Assembly: GCF_020217005.1 (NCBI RefSeq)
Contig: NZ_JAIWOI010000085.1
Span: 1-10,000 of the forward strand
Reading direction: 5' to 3'
Length of the DNA: 10,000 bases
Source of the DNA: Rheinheimera sp.
GTDB lineage: Bacteria > Pseudomonadota > Gammaproteobacteria > Enterobacterales > Alteromonadaceae
A program made the position numbers and the translations under genes. How positions within the stretch are numbered: the stretch's first letter is position 1; every line of letters begins with the position of its first letter. Under the pieces are notes generated by a model. It ran no database searches, was not told the origin of the DNA, and saw nothing but the letters and a program-made list of their open reading frames with translations. Below are positions 1 through 6,417 of the stretch, one piece after another.

Positions 1-360
1 CTCTTCCGGGTGCTGCGCTACAGCTGGGTCTAAGTTATTGTCGATCATCAGCATAATAGCGGCCGCTTGCTGGCACCGGGCCGGATACTCGCTGATAGCA
101 CGGGCTTTAATGGCGTACTCCGGCTTAAAGCGGTACATATAAATACGGCCAAAGTCATTCAGTTCCTGCGCAAATTCAGCCGCAAGTTCGGCATGCCATT
201 CTTTTGGGAAATAACGCAGCGCATTACGTACCGCCAGCTGTTTTTCTGCTTTGGTTAAAATGTCTTTGCGTTTTGGCGCACGGTTGGCATCCAACGGATA
301 AGCTTTAGCCGCAGGCAATACAGCCGGAATACCTTGTTTAATTTGATCCTGAAACGTCAT
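1..360 (-). CDS. hutU: Urocanate hydratase (urocanase), N-terminal part, long form; runs off the left edge
   Basis: Converts urocanate to 4-imidazolone-5-propionate with tightly bound NAD+, the second step of histidine breakdown, in the cytoplasm. About 120 N-terminal residues are visible and the frame stays open to base 1. I read EKQLAVRNALRYFP near residue 42, FAQELNDFGRIYMYRF near 65-80, and NNLDPAVAQHPEE at the window edge. The last block is the conserved urocanase segment that sits near residue 35-50 in the short Pseudomonas enzyme. Here it follows about 70 extra residues, which match the N-terminus of vertebrate UROC1, so a full length near 660-680 residues is expected. Two adjacent ATGs lie at 363 and 360. 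The GGGAG site lies 4 bases before the first and 7 before the second, so I chose the second. It starts 14 bases after the hutH stop, so the two are co-transcribed. Identity is high confidence; the exact start is less sure. Confidence 0.93.
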   Translation of the reverse strand, partial: MTFQDQIKQGIPAVLPAAKAYPLDANRAPKRKDILTKAEKQLAVRNALRYFPKEWHAELAAEFAQELNDFGRIYMYRFKPEYAIKARAISEYPARCQQAAAIMLMIDNNLDPAVAQHPEE

Positions 361-374
361 CATGGCACTCCCTG

Positions 375-1880
375 TTAGTTCACTGCAAAAGCGACATGAA
401 AAGCCTGGTTTCGAACCAGCTGGATCATGGCATCAATGTCCGGCTTTAACAGACGATCTTCTTCCAGCTTCGCCACTTTGGCGCGGATAATGGCATGATT
501 TTCTTCGATTAAATCTGAACAGGTATGAGGACGACGGAACTCAATAGCCTGAGCCGCATACATCAGTTCAATGGCGAGGATTTTTTCCAGGTTGCCTAAA
601 ATCTGATTCAGTTTACGACCTGAGATACTGCCCATAGACACATGGTCTTCCTGGCCCATCGAAGTCGGCACGCTGTCGGCTGATGGCGGGAAACACAAAG
701 ATTTGTTTTCTGTCACCAAAGCTGCCGTAGTGTACTGAGGGATCATCAGACCGGAATTTAAACCACCGGCTTTGGTCAGCAAACGTGGTAAACCATGCAG
801 GCCTTCCAGTAATAAATAACAACGGCGGTCAGAAATATTGCCAAGCTCAGCCGCTGCTATCGAAGTGTAATCCAGTGCCATCGCCAGAGGCTGACCATGG
901 AAACCACCACCAGACAAGGCTTCTTCAGCGCTGATGACGATAGGGTTGTCTGTGACTGAGTTCATCTCAATCTCAACCAGTTCTTTTAAATGGTAATATG
1001 CATTGCGTGACGCGCCATGCACTTGCGGTATACAACGCAGTGAATAAGGGTCCTGCACTCTGGCACAACCAAAATGCGACGCCATATTTTCTGAGTCTTT
1101 AAACAGACGGCGCATCCGTGCTGCTACTTCGATAGTACCGGCAAAAGGACGGATTTGATGCAATTCAGGACGGAAAGGTGAGCCACTGCCCTGCATACCT
1201 TCAATGCTCATGGCGCCCACTACATCGGCTAAGTCCAGCAGGTAACGCATTTTAAGCAGCGCTGTAATACCGTGCGACAGAATAAACTGAGTACCGTTAA
1301 TCAGGCCTAAACCTTCTTTGGCCTGCAGTTCCAGTGGCTCTAAACCATGCTGACGCAAAGCTTCAGCGGCATGAATACTTTCTTTGCCTTGCCAGAACTC
1401 ACCTTCACCTATCAGTGGCAAGAATAAATGCGACAGCGGCGCTAAGTCACCTGAAGCGCCAACCGAACCTTGTTCTGGCACCACAGGAATCAGGTCCAGC
1501 TCAATAAATTTCAGCATACGCTCAACCACTTCCAGGCGCACACCAGAATAGCCCTGGCTCAGTGCATGCACTTTAGTGATCAGCATCAGCTTAGAAATAG
1601 CTTTGGCAATAGGTTCACCTACGCCAACCGCATGAGTGATCAGCAGGTTTTTCTGCAGCAGTGCAGTTTCAGCTGGCGAAATCTGGGTGTCGCACAAAGG
1701 GCCAAAGCCGGTGTTGATGCCGTAAATGGCTTTGTCTGAAGCCGCCATTTGGTCGACACAGCTGCGGCTGTGATTAATTTTTGCTATAGCTTCAGCATTT
1801 AACTGCGCTTGAATGCGGCCTTCTGCAATAGCTTGTACTGTGTCCAGGTCAAGACGGTCAATGCCATAATGAAACACCAT
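375..1880 (-). CDS. hutH: Histidine ammonia-lyase (histidase)
   Basis: Removes ammonia from L-histidine to give urocanate, the first step of the Hut pathway, as a cytoplasmic homotetramer. The 501 residues match the family's usual ~500-510. The Ala142-Ser143-Gly144 triad that cyclises into the MIO cofactor sits in GSVGASGDLAPL. Other active-site residues, by comparison with Pseudomonas putida histidase, are Tyr53 (in YGINTGFG), His83, Asn195 (in INGTQ), Gln276, Tyr279, Arg282 (in VQDPYSLR), Phe327 and Glu411 (in GQEDHVS). All are present, so the enzyme should be active. GAGGAG at 1887-1892 lies 6 bases before the ATG. hutU follows in the same operon, and a LysR-type gene diverges upstream. 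The family also contains phenylalanine and tyrosine lyases, but the His83 motif, the Glu in GQEDHVS and linkage to hutU favour histidase. Confidence 0.97.
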   Translation of the reverse strand: MVFHYGIDRLDLDTVQAIAEGRIQAQLNAEAIAKINHSRSCVDQMAASDKAIYGINTGFGPLCDTQISPAETALLQKNLLITHAVGVGEPIAKAISKLMLITKVHALSQGYSGVRLEVVERMLKFIELDLIPVVPEQGSVGASGDLAPLSHLFLPLIGEGEFWQGKESIHAAEALRQHGLEPLELQAKEGLGLINGTQFILSHGITALLKMRYLLDLADVVGAMSIEGMQGSGSPFRPELHQIRPFAGTIEVAARMRRLFKDSENMASHFGCARVQDPYSLRCIPQVHGASRNAYYHLKELVEIEMNSVTDNPIVISAEEALSGGGFHGQPLAMALDYTSIAAAELGNISDRRCYLLLEGLHGLPRLLTKAGGLNSGLMIPQYTTAALVTENKSLCFPPSADSVPTSMGQEDHVSMGSISGRKLNQILGNLEKILAIELMYAAQAIEFRRPHTCSDLIEENHAIIRAKVAKLEEDRLLKPDIDAMIQLVRNQAFHVAFAVN

Positions 1881-1943
1881 CTTCTACTCCTCTATTTGTT
1901 GCTGTGCATTAGCCCTCAGGGCCAGAGATAGGCTCATGCTAGC

Positions 1944-1972
1944 TTGCCGATGATGTTTTATAAATACATAAT
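1944..1972 (+). promoter_or_regulatory. Candidate sigma-70 promoter of the hut-linked LysR gene
   Basis: TTGCCG at 1944-1949 (4 of 6 matches to the -35 consensus) and CATAAT at 1967-1972 (5 of 6 to the -10) are 17 bases apart, 45 bases before the ATG at 2018. The -10 lies inside the dyad at 1955-2001, which would fit autorepression. No equally good leftward promoter for hutH was found in this gap. Confidence 0.45.
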
Positions 1973-2001
1973 AATCGTATCTTATTCCGGATTTATCGAA
2001 C
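1955..2001. promoter_or_regulatory. Centred dyad in the hutH/lysR gap, candidate operator
   Basis: Four blocks are symmetric about base 1978: GTT/AAC (1955-1957, 1999-2001), ATAAAT/ATTTAT (1960-1965, 1991-1996), C/G (1967, 1989) and AATAA/TTATT (1970-1974, 1982-1986). Fifteen of 23 possible pairs match. LysR-type regulators commonly bind such dyads between themselves and a divergent target. The AT-richness of the block lowers the weight of the match. Confidence 0.4.
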
Positions 2002-2017
2002 TAAAGAGTGAGTCCTT

Positions 2018-2914
2018 ATGCAGGTCCAGGACGTTGATTTACGCTTACTGCGAATTTTTGTCACCATAGTGGAATCTGGCGGTTTGTCGGCGGCCGAATC
2101 CAGGCTAAATATTGGCCGCTCTACCATCAGCGCCCATTTGTCCGATCTGGAAATTCGTTTAGGCGTGACCTTGTGTAAACGTGGCCGCAGCGGTTTTGAG
2201 CTGACTGAGGCTGGCCGGGTGACCTACCAGGCGTCTTTGCAACTGCTGCAGCAATGTGAATCCTTCGCCGCTACAGTGGCAGGGTCCAGACACACCTTGT
2301 CGGGCCGCGTCACTATTGCCATTGTGGATACGCTGATCAGCGATCCACGTTGTGGTGTCGCCAAAGCCATTGCAGCGCTGAAAAACAAAAGCAGCAATCT
2401 GCAGTTTGATATTCATGTCTGTGAGGCACGCGAAGTGGAAACCGCAGTGGCCAATGGCCGCTCTTTAGTAGGCATTGGCGTCAGCCGCCATCATATTCGC
2501 GGCCTGAATTACCAGCCGCTGCACCCGGAAACCAACTATCTGTATTGCGCAGCCGGCCATGCTCTGTTTGACTGCGCCGCCAAGGACAGCAGCAAATGGC
2601 TAGCCCAGGCCGAAGTGGTGACCAGTAACTACATGAGGGATAAAGAGATCCGCAACGACGGCCTGAACTACCAGAACAGTGCCAGTGCTTACCACGACGA
2701 AGGCATAGCGCACCTGATTTTGTCCGGTAAGTTTATTGGTTATTTGCCTGAACATTACGCCAGTTACTGGGTAGAAAAAGGCCTGTTTCGCGCCATTCAG
2801 CCGGAAAAATACAACTACCAAATTCCAGTGGTGCTGATCACGTCAAAAAGCAACAGCAGCTCACCTCTGGCCAAGGCCACTATTGAGGAGTTACAGCGCT
2901 GTCATCGGGATTAA
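2018..2914 (+). CDS. LysR-type transcriptional regulator, probable regulator of hutHU
   Basis: A 298-residue protein of normal LysR-family length. The N-terminal winged helix-turn-helix spans about residues 8-66, with LRIFVTIVESGGLSAAES, then the recognition helix region GRSTISAHLSDLEIRLG and a wing ending ELTEAGR. The rest is the effector-binding domain, whose later part contains GKFIGYLPEHYA and a WVEKGLFRAI segment. It acts as a DNA-binding regulator in the cytoplasm. The ligand cannot be read from sequence. It diverges from hutH across 137 bases, the classic layout for a LysR regulator controlling its neighbour, so histidine or urocanate response is a reasonable inference. Many proteobacteria instead use the GntR-type HutC, which is not in this window. 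The ribosome site before the ATG is weak (GTGAG-like). The gene ends 29 bases from the convergent peptidase gene. Confidence 0.92.
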   Translation: MQVQDVDLRLLRIFVTIVESGGLSAAESRLNIGRSTISAHLSDLEIRLGVTLCKRGRSGFELTEAGRVTYQASLQLLQQCESFAATVAGSRHTLSGRVTIAIVDTLISDPRCGVAKAIAALKNKSSNLQFDIHVCEAREVETAVANGRSLVGIGVSRHHIRGLNYQPLHPETNYLYCAAGHALFDCAAKDSSKWLAQAEVVTSNYMRDKEIRNDGLNYQNSASAYHDEGIAHLILSGKFIGYLPEHYASYWVEKGLFRAIQPEKYNYQIPVVLITSKSNSSSPLAKATIEELQRCHRD

Positions 2915-2943
2915 TTCAGTGAAAGCCTGGCAACATCAAGCTA

Positions 2944-3909
2944 TCACTGGCATTGTAAGCCAGCGGCAGGCTCAGCCTTTTTAGAGCTGTTAATTTGTTG
3001 CTGACTATCCAGCAGATTAGTGTCATGTGGCGACAGCTTCAGGGCTGCTTCAATTAGGCTGGTGGCTTTCGCCTTGCAGCCTTGTTCACTTAATAACACA
3101 GCGTAATTGTTCAGATAGGATATTTCCTGCTGCGCATAAGGCAGGCCTTTTTCAAACCAGAGGGCCGCTTCTGCGGGCTGGCTGGAGAAATAATGATTAC
3201 CCAATAAAAAATAAGGGAGCCAATAATCTGGCCACTGGGTAGTCGCGGTTTTTAGCGCTGTTACGCCGTTATCAACCTGTTGGGTAGTGAGTAAATCCTG
3301 ACTGGCTTTGGTGTAGATAAAGGGCTCCAGCAGCGGACTTGTTTTGCCTGGCGGCAACATGGCCAACAACCAATAATTCCCCCTCGCCCAGGTGCGTTCA
3401 AAGGTAGAGAAGTCCAGCCGGTAGGCTTCAGTCAGCCCTGTATGCAAAATCACTTCCTGGCGTTGCAGATCGTAGCCAATCACCACCGCATAATGCCACT
3501 GTGGATACCAGGCGATAGAGTTGTTTTGCAGCACTATCACAGGAATGTTTTCTGCCACCAGACTTAACAATTGGTGCATGGTACCGCGCTGTGCGTAAGC
3601 AACCAGCCCCAGTTGTCGTGTTGCTGCGGCCATTTCAATTTGCAGAGTGCCTTGCAACCCCGGAATAAAAGTAGCGGGCGCTATAGTGGCAGGGTCTTTG
3701 TTCAGCCCATAAAAACCAGCCACTTCAGCTAAGGTCGTTGGGCCGCAAAAATACTCTTGCTGCGGATAAAAGGGGACTTCCGGGATAAGATGAGAGGAAG
3801 CTATAGCTGGAGGCTCAACCTGTAACAGGCTGGTTTGTGGCGGCGTCTGACAGCCTGTCAGTAAAATAAACAAGCCCACCAAAAGGCAGGCTTGTCGTAG
3901 TAAAACCAT
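2944..3909 (-). CDS. PA2778-family cysteine peptidase lipoprotein (C39-like fold plus TPR-like tail)
   Basis: A predicted secreted lipoprotein of 321 residues. A hydrophobic signal ends in the lipobox L17-T18-G19-C20; Gln at +2 suggests outer-membrane sorting. The catalytic domain follows: Gln51 as likely oxyanion residue, Cys55 in FCGPTT, and His139 in WHYAVVIGYD, in the order used by C39-like papain-fold peptidases. An acidic residue could complete the triad, but I cannot assign it. Residues ~205-305 read as two or more TPR-like helical pairs (DYWLPYFLLGNHYF, then SYLNNYAVLLSEQG), probably for partner binding. The preceding PA2779-family gene ends 12 bases upstream, so the pair is co-transcribed. 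A GTG at 3918 could add three residues, but no ribosome site precedes it, whereas GTGAG lies 4 bases before the ATG. The substrate is unknown; the small neighbour is the best candidate. Confidence 0.85.
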   Translation of the reverse strand: MVLLRQACLLVGLFILLTGCQTPPQTSLLQVEPPAIASSHLIPEVPFYPQQEYFCGPTTLAEVAGFYGLNKDPATIAPATFIPGLQGTLQIEMAAATRQLGLVAYAQRGTMHQLLSLVAENIPVIVLQNNSIAWYPQWHYAVVIGYDLQRQEVILHTGLTEAYRLDFSTFERTWARGNYWLLAMLPPGKTSPLLEPFIYTKASQDLLTTQQVDNGVTALKTATTQWPDYWLPYFLLGNHYFSSQPAEAALWFEKGLPYAQQEISYLNNYAVLLSEQGCKAKATSLIEAALKLSPHDTNLLDSQQQINSSKKAEPAAGLQCQ

Positions 3910-3921
3910 CAAACTCACGGA

Positions 3922-4293
3922 TTAAATTGGGTTGATAAAAGGGTAAACGTCTGTCAGCCCCATTAAATCTGTGACGACCACAACCACAAGCACAGTCACC
4001 ACAACACCAACAATGCCACCTGCAGGCATTTCATTCATTTGACTGTTCAGCGCATTCAGCTCTTCGGCAGTCATGTTAGCGATACGTTGTTTGGCATCAG
4101 CAGGGCTTACCCCCAGTTCAATCAGCTTGTTCTGCACTTCGGCACTGTCAACAAAAGACAAGACCTGCGCTTTGTTAAAGTTGAACTGCTGATGAGCGAT
4201 CACTTGTTCTGAACTCACTACAGCGGCGCTCGCCTGGCTCATACCCAGGATGAATACAGGACACAGGATGCTGGCTTTTAAAAATTTATTCAT
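3922..4293 (-). CDS. PA2779-family small secreted protein with C-terminal membrane segment
   Basis: A 123-residue protein. Residues 1-23 form a signal peptide with a cleavable ASA|A site. Residues ~37-88 are predicted mostly helical, soluble and charged (for example LSFVDSAEVQNKLIELGVSP and MTAEELNALNSQMNEMP). A Gly92-Gly93 pair then precedes a very Val-rich hydrophobic segment (about 94-114), and the protein ends TDLMGLTDVYPFINPI. The helical region, GG pair, hydrophobic tail and final TDVYPF motif are what I recognise as the PA2779 family, found beside PA2778-type peptidases. Its molecular role is not established. AAGGAT about 9 bases before the ATG is a good ribosome site. It is the first gene of a two-gene operon. 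The layout resembles a precursor with a peptidase partner, but a membrane-anchored scaffold is equally possible. Confidence 0.87.
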   Translation of the reverse strand: MNKFLKASILCPVFILGMSQASAAVVSSEQVIAHQQFNFNKAQVLSFVDSAEVQNKLIELGVSPADAKQRIANMTAEELNALNSQMNEMPAGGIVGVVVTVLVVVVVTDLMGLTDVYPFINPI

Positions 4294-4379
4294 CTTTATT
4301 TATCCTTAAGCTTGTTGTTTTTTATGAGAAAAAACGTTTTAGATAAATCTCAGAGAGCTAACTATTTAGCATTCATCTA

Positions 4380-4462
4380 AGCTGCAGAGTAAAGCATCCA
4401 TCCGCTATGCGCAACAAAGCTCAAAAAGCGCTGCCTGGATGGATAAAGAAGTAACTGCAGCT
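4380..4462. repeat. Three nested inverted repeats, possible structured RNA or element remnant
   Basis: AGCTGCAG (4380-4387) pairs with CTGCAGCT (4455-4462). Inside it ATCCATCC (4396-4403) pairs with GGATGGAT (4437-4444), and inside that GCGC (4409-4412) pairs with GCGC (4428-4431). The arms are separated by 8/10 and 5/5 unpaired bases, with a 15-base terminal loop. It lies in the 179-base gap 4294-4472, just after the stop of the Mrr-type gene and upstream of the PA2779-family gene. No T-run follows on either strand, so it is not a standard intrinsic terminator. The rest of this gap is AT-rich and should hold the promoter of the PA2779-family gene, which I could not pick out. Confidence 0.5.
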
Positions 4463-4472
4463 GTCTGGAGTT

Positions 4473-5318
4473 TTATGCCCGGATCTCTGAATTCGGCCGC
4501 ACGTCAGCAGTTGCATCTCTTACTCCCTTACAGCCAGGATAACGACTACAACCATAAAAGAAATTGCCGCTATTCGGGCCTTTTCTGGCTGTTCTCAGCT
4601 GCATATCGCTACCACATAACGGGCAACGTATATCAGCTTTTAGTTCGGATTGAGGTTCTTTGTTGCGAATGGAGTTGACCAGTAAGCGGCCATCCACCAG
4701 CACTATAGATTTACCTTCGGCGAAAGCTTTTGCATCCGGCGTAAATTCACCGCTGGTGACCACAATAGCGCCCGACGCCCCTTCAGCCATCATCACGCCA
4801 TAGAGCTCACGCACTACAGTGACAGGAACCTTGCTGGCTTTCCATAATTTGCACTGCACCAGATAAGTTGCTGCGCCGTCTTTCACCCGCAAATCCACGC
4901 CGCCATCTGCACCAAAGCTGGTTTCAGCCACGCTATAGCCCAACTCCCTGAAATACTGGCCTACCAGCAACTCAAAGTCATGCCAGGACAAAGCAGCAAA
5001 AGGATCATAAGACTCTGTGTTTCTTGCAGTAGCTAACAACTTTATTCTTTTGCGCCGCGCAAAAAATGAAGCAACTGAGCCTGCAAGTAAAAAGAACGGA
5101 AAAACAAAACGGCCATAAAATCCCAAGGTCTGCAGTGCCTGATACTTGACGCCAGACAATAACTGTTCTGCATTGGTTGCAACAGGAATAGGCTGCGCCG
5201 CAAGCGAATCGAGATACCAGAACACAATAACAGCCAGCGTCACTCCAACCCACCAGGGCAAAGCTGCGGCCAGATTAAATAAATCTTCCAAAAAGTTAGT
5301 TTTCTTTCTGCGAGCCAT
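4473..5318 (-). CDS. Membrane-anchored Mrr-type restriction endonuclease with C4 zinc ribbon
   Basis: A 281-residue protein. Two hydrophobic segments (about 22-40 and 64-87) predict an N-terminal membrane hairpin, with a basic RRKRIK stretch after the second. The Mrr-type nuclease domain spans about 109-215: Glu116 in the first helix (WHDFELLVGQYFRELGY), Asp138 and Asp142 in GADGGVD, and Gln155-Cys-Lys157 (QCK), the PD-(D/E)XK-superfamily catalytic core with Gln in the Glu position as in other Mrr proteins. Cys232-x2-Cys235 and Cys257-x5-Cys263 form a zinc ribbon of the type found at the C-terminus of bacterial topoisomerase I. All key residues are intact, so a DNA-cutting role near the inner membrane is likely; the target is unknown. 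GGAG lies 5 bases before the ATG. A GTG two codons upstream is rejected because the GGAG would overlap it. It is a single gene without partners. Confidence 0.88.
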   Translation of the reverse strand: MARRKKTNFLEDLFNLAAALPWWVGVTLAVIVFWYLDSLAAQPIPVATNAEQLLSGVKYQALQTLGFYGRFVFPFFLLAGSVASFFARRKRIKLLATARNTESYDPFAALSWHDFELLVGQYFRELGYSVAETSFGADGGVDLRVKDGAATYLVQCKLWKASKVPVTVVRELYGVMMAEGASGAIVVTSGEFTPDAKAFAEGKSIVLVDGRLLVNSIRNKEPQSELKADIRCPLCGSDMQLRTARKGPNSGNFFYGCSRYPGCKGVRDATADVRPNSEIRA

Positions 5319-5398
5319 CAGCACTCCATGCTTTGTAACTACCTCAGACCTATTGAGTCAGGTACCTTGTTGCGACCAAAAACAGAATACGGGTACAG

Positions 5399-5425
5399 AC
5401 TATAACCGGAACTTATTTAGTTCAA
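5399..5425 (-). promoter_or_regulatory. Weak candidate promoter for the Mrr-type nuclease gene
   Basis: Reading leftward, TTGAAC (5420-5425) and TATAGT (5399-5404) are good hexamers, but the 15-base spacer is short. They lie about 80 bases upstream of the ATG at 5318, within a 139-base gap before the neighbouring terminator. Confidence 0.25.
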
Positions 5426-5457
5426 GCAGGAATTCTGTAACAACATGAATGGATGAT

Positions 5458-5486
5458 AAAAAGCAAAGGAGGCTAAGCCTCCTTTG
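5458..5486 (-). terminator. Rho-independent terminator of the first dehydrogenase gene
   Basis: A perfect 10-bp stem, CAAAGGAGGC (5464-5473) and GCCTCCTTTG (5477-5486), has a 3-base loop. On the minus strand it is followed after one base by five T (5458-5462). It starts 22 bases after the stop at 5509. Confidence 0.92.
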
Positions 5487-5508
5487 TTGCACTACCAACT
5501 AAGAGAAC

Positions 5509-6276
5509 TTAGGTTCTGGTAATGGATGCGCCACCATCTACTAATGAAGCTGTGCCTGTGACAAAAGAAGAGTCGTCCGAGGCCAGATAAAGCACTGAGC
5601 GGGCTAACTCTTCAGGTGTTGCGACTCGTTTTAATGCATGCAACTGAGTGACAAAAGCCTGTGATTCAGCATTGTCATTCATGCCTCTGTACATAGGCGT
5701 ATCCACAGCGCCTGGCAATACTGCATTTACCCGTACATTCTGTGGACCAAACTCAGAGGCTAACGCCTTAGTTAAACCAATCAAGCCTGCTTTACTGGCG
5801 GCGTATGCCGCTACACCAGGGAATGCAAAGCTATAACCGACAAAAGTAGAGGTAAAAATGATGGAACCGCCACCTTGTTTAATCATTTCAGGAACCTGAT
5901 GTTTAGCGCCTAAAAACGCGCTGGTCAGGTTGGTTTCCAAAGTTTCAGCAAAACCCAAAGCTGATACTTCTGTACTGGCGCCCATTTCGCCCAAAGTACC
6001 GGCGTTGTTATAAGCGATATCCAAACGGCCGTATTGACTGACAGCTAAAGCCACTAAGGCTTTGGCGTAGTCTTCAGACACCACATCACCAGAGAGCGCA
6101 ACAGCTTCGCCGCCTTCTGCTTTAATTTCTGCCACTAAGCTTGCCAGCTCGCTTTCGCGACGCGCCCCTACTACTACTTTTGCTCCTTCACGGGCAAATA
6201 ACAAGGCTGTTGCACGGCCAATGCCTGAACTTGCACCTGTCACTATTGCTACTTTATCCGTTAATTTTTTCATCAT
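5509..6276 (-). CDS. Short-chain dehydrogenase/reductase (SDR), classical type
   Basis: A 255-residue NAD(P)-dependent oxidoreductase of ordinary classical SDR length, expected in the cytoplasm. The cofactor motif TGASSGIG lies at 13-20, NNAG at 90-93, Asn116, then the catalytic Ser143, Tyr158 and Lys162 (YAASK). PG at 188-189 and the terminal TGTASLVDGG block are typical. Arg39-Arg40 just after the second beta strand suggest NADPH preference. The substrate cannot be read; automated naming often calls such proteins glucose 1-dehydrogenase or 3-oxoacyl-ACP reductase-like, which would be unsupported here. GAGG lies 5 bases before the first of two adjacent ATGs. The gene diverges from a LysR-type regulator, with a palindrome between promoter and ribosome site, and a strong terminator follows it, so it is a one-gene transcript likely under local control. 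Confidence 0.95.
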   Translation of the reverse strand: MMKKLTDKVAIVTGASSGIGRATALLFAREGAKVVVGARRESELASLVAEIKAEGGEAVALSGDVVSEDYAKALVALAVSQYGRLDIAYNNAGTLGEMGASTEVSALGFAETLETNLTSAFLGAKHQVPEMIKQGGGSIIFTSTFVGYSFAFPGVAAYAASKAGLIGLTKALASEFGPQNVRVNAVLPGAVDTPMYRGMNDNAESQAFVTQLHALKRVATPEELARSVLYLASDDSSFVTGTASLVDGGASITRT

Positions 6277-6298
6277 CTGTGCCTCAATTTAAGTTAAA

Positions 6299-6315
6299 TC
6301 AGGTCACCTGACCTG
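6299..6315. promoter_or_regulatory. Palindromic candidate operator upstream of the first dehydrogenase
   Basis: TCAGGTCACCTGA (6299-6311) is a perfect 13-base palindrome about C6305. It overlaps a second, CAGGTCACCTGACCTG (6300-6315), with 7-base arms around CC. Three AGGT/ACCT half-sites result. It sits 23 bases before the ATG, just downstream of the candidate start point, as a repressor roadblock site would. Confidence 0.55.
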
Positions 6316-6325
6316 CTTGAGATCT

Positions 6326-6354
6326 ACTATATTGAATAGCTTTTAATAGATGAA
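6326..6354 (-). promoter_or_regulatory. Candidate sigma-70 promoter of the first dehydrogenase
   Basis: Leftward TATAGT (6326-6331, 5 of 6 to consensus) is preceded at 17 bases by TTCATC (6349-6354, 3 of 6). Transcription would start near 6319, just before the palindrome at 6299-6315. The -35 is weak, which would fit need for an activator. Confidence 0.4.
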
Positions 6355-6375
6355 GGCAGCGAATATAAAGGTATT

Positions 6376-6392
6376 ATTCATTTTTTATGAAT
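6376..6392. promoter_or_regulatory. LysR-type box (TTCA-N7-TGAA) upstream of the regulator
   Basis: ATTCAT (6376-6381) and ATGAAT (6387-6392) are a perfect inverted repeat around five T, containing the T-N11-A pattern of LysR-family sites. It lies 25 bases before the regulator's ATG at 6418 and upstream of the divergent dehydrogenase promoter, so it could serve both autoregulation and control of the neighbour. Confidence 0.5.
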
Positions 6393-6417
6393 GGTTTTAG
6401 CAACAGAAGGCATACCA

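Noticed and set aside
2947..2983. Possible rightward terminator of the first LysR gene inside the peptidase 3' end
   Set aside because: CTGGC/GCCAG and AGGC/GCCT stems before TTTTT are only 4-5 bp each; too weak to list as a terminator.
4331..4340. AAAACGTTTT palindrome upstream of the PA2779-family gene
   Set aside because: A short palindrome in very AT-rich sequence, with no flanking symmetry about the same centre.
4380..4462. Integron attC site or tRNA
   Set aside because: The ends lack the RYYYAAC/GTTRRRY core sites, and there is no T-loop or acceptor-stem arrangement of a tRNA.
5356..5366. CAGGTACCTTG as another copy of the SDR operator
   Set aside because: Only an AGGTACCT core is shared and the spacing between half-sites differs; chance is a fair explanation.
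5146..5448. Open frame of 100 codons on the plus strand over the start of the Mrr-type gene
   Set aside because: It is antisense to a clearly recognisable gene, lacks a ribosome site and shows no family motif.
6391..6417. Upstream ATG at 6391 for the LysR gene
   Set aside because: No ribosome site; it lies inside the inverted repeat, and the ATG at 6418 has GAAGG at proper spacing and the typical family start.
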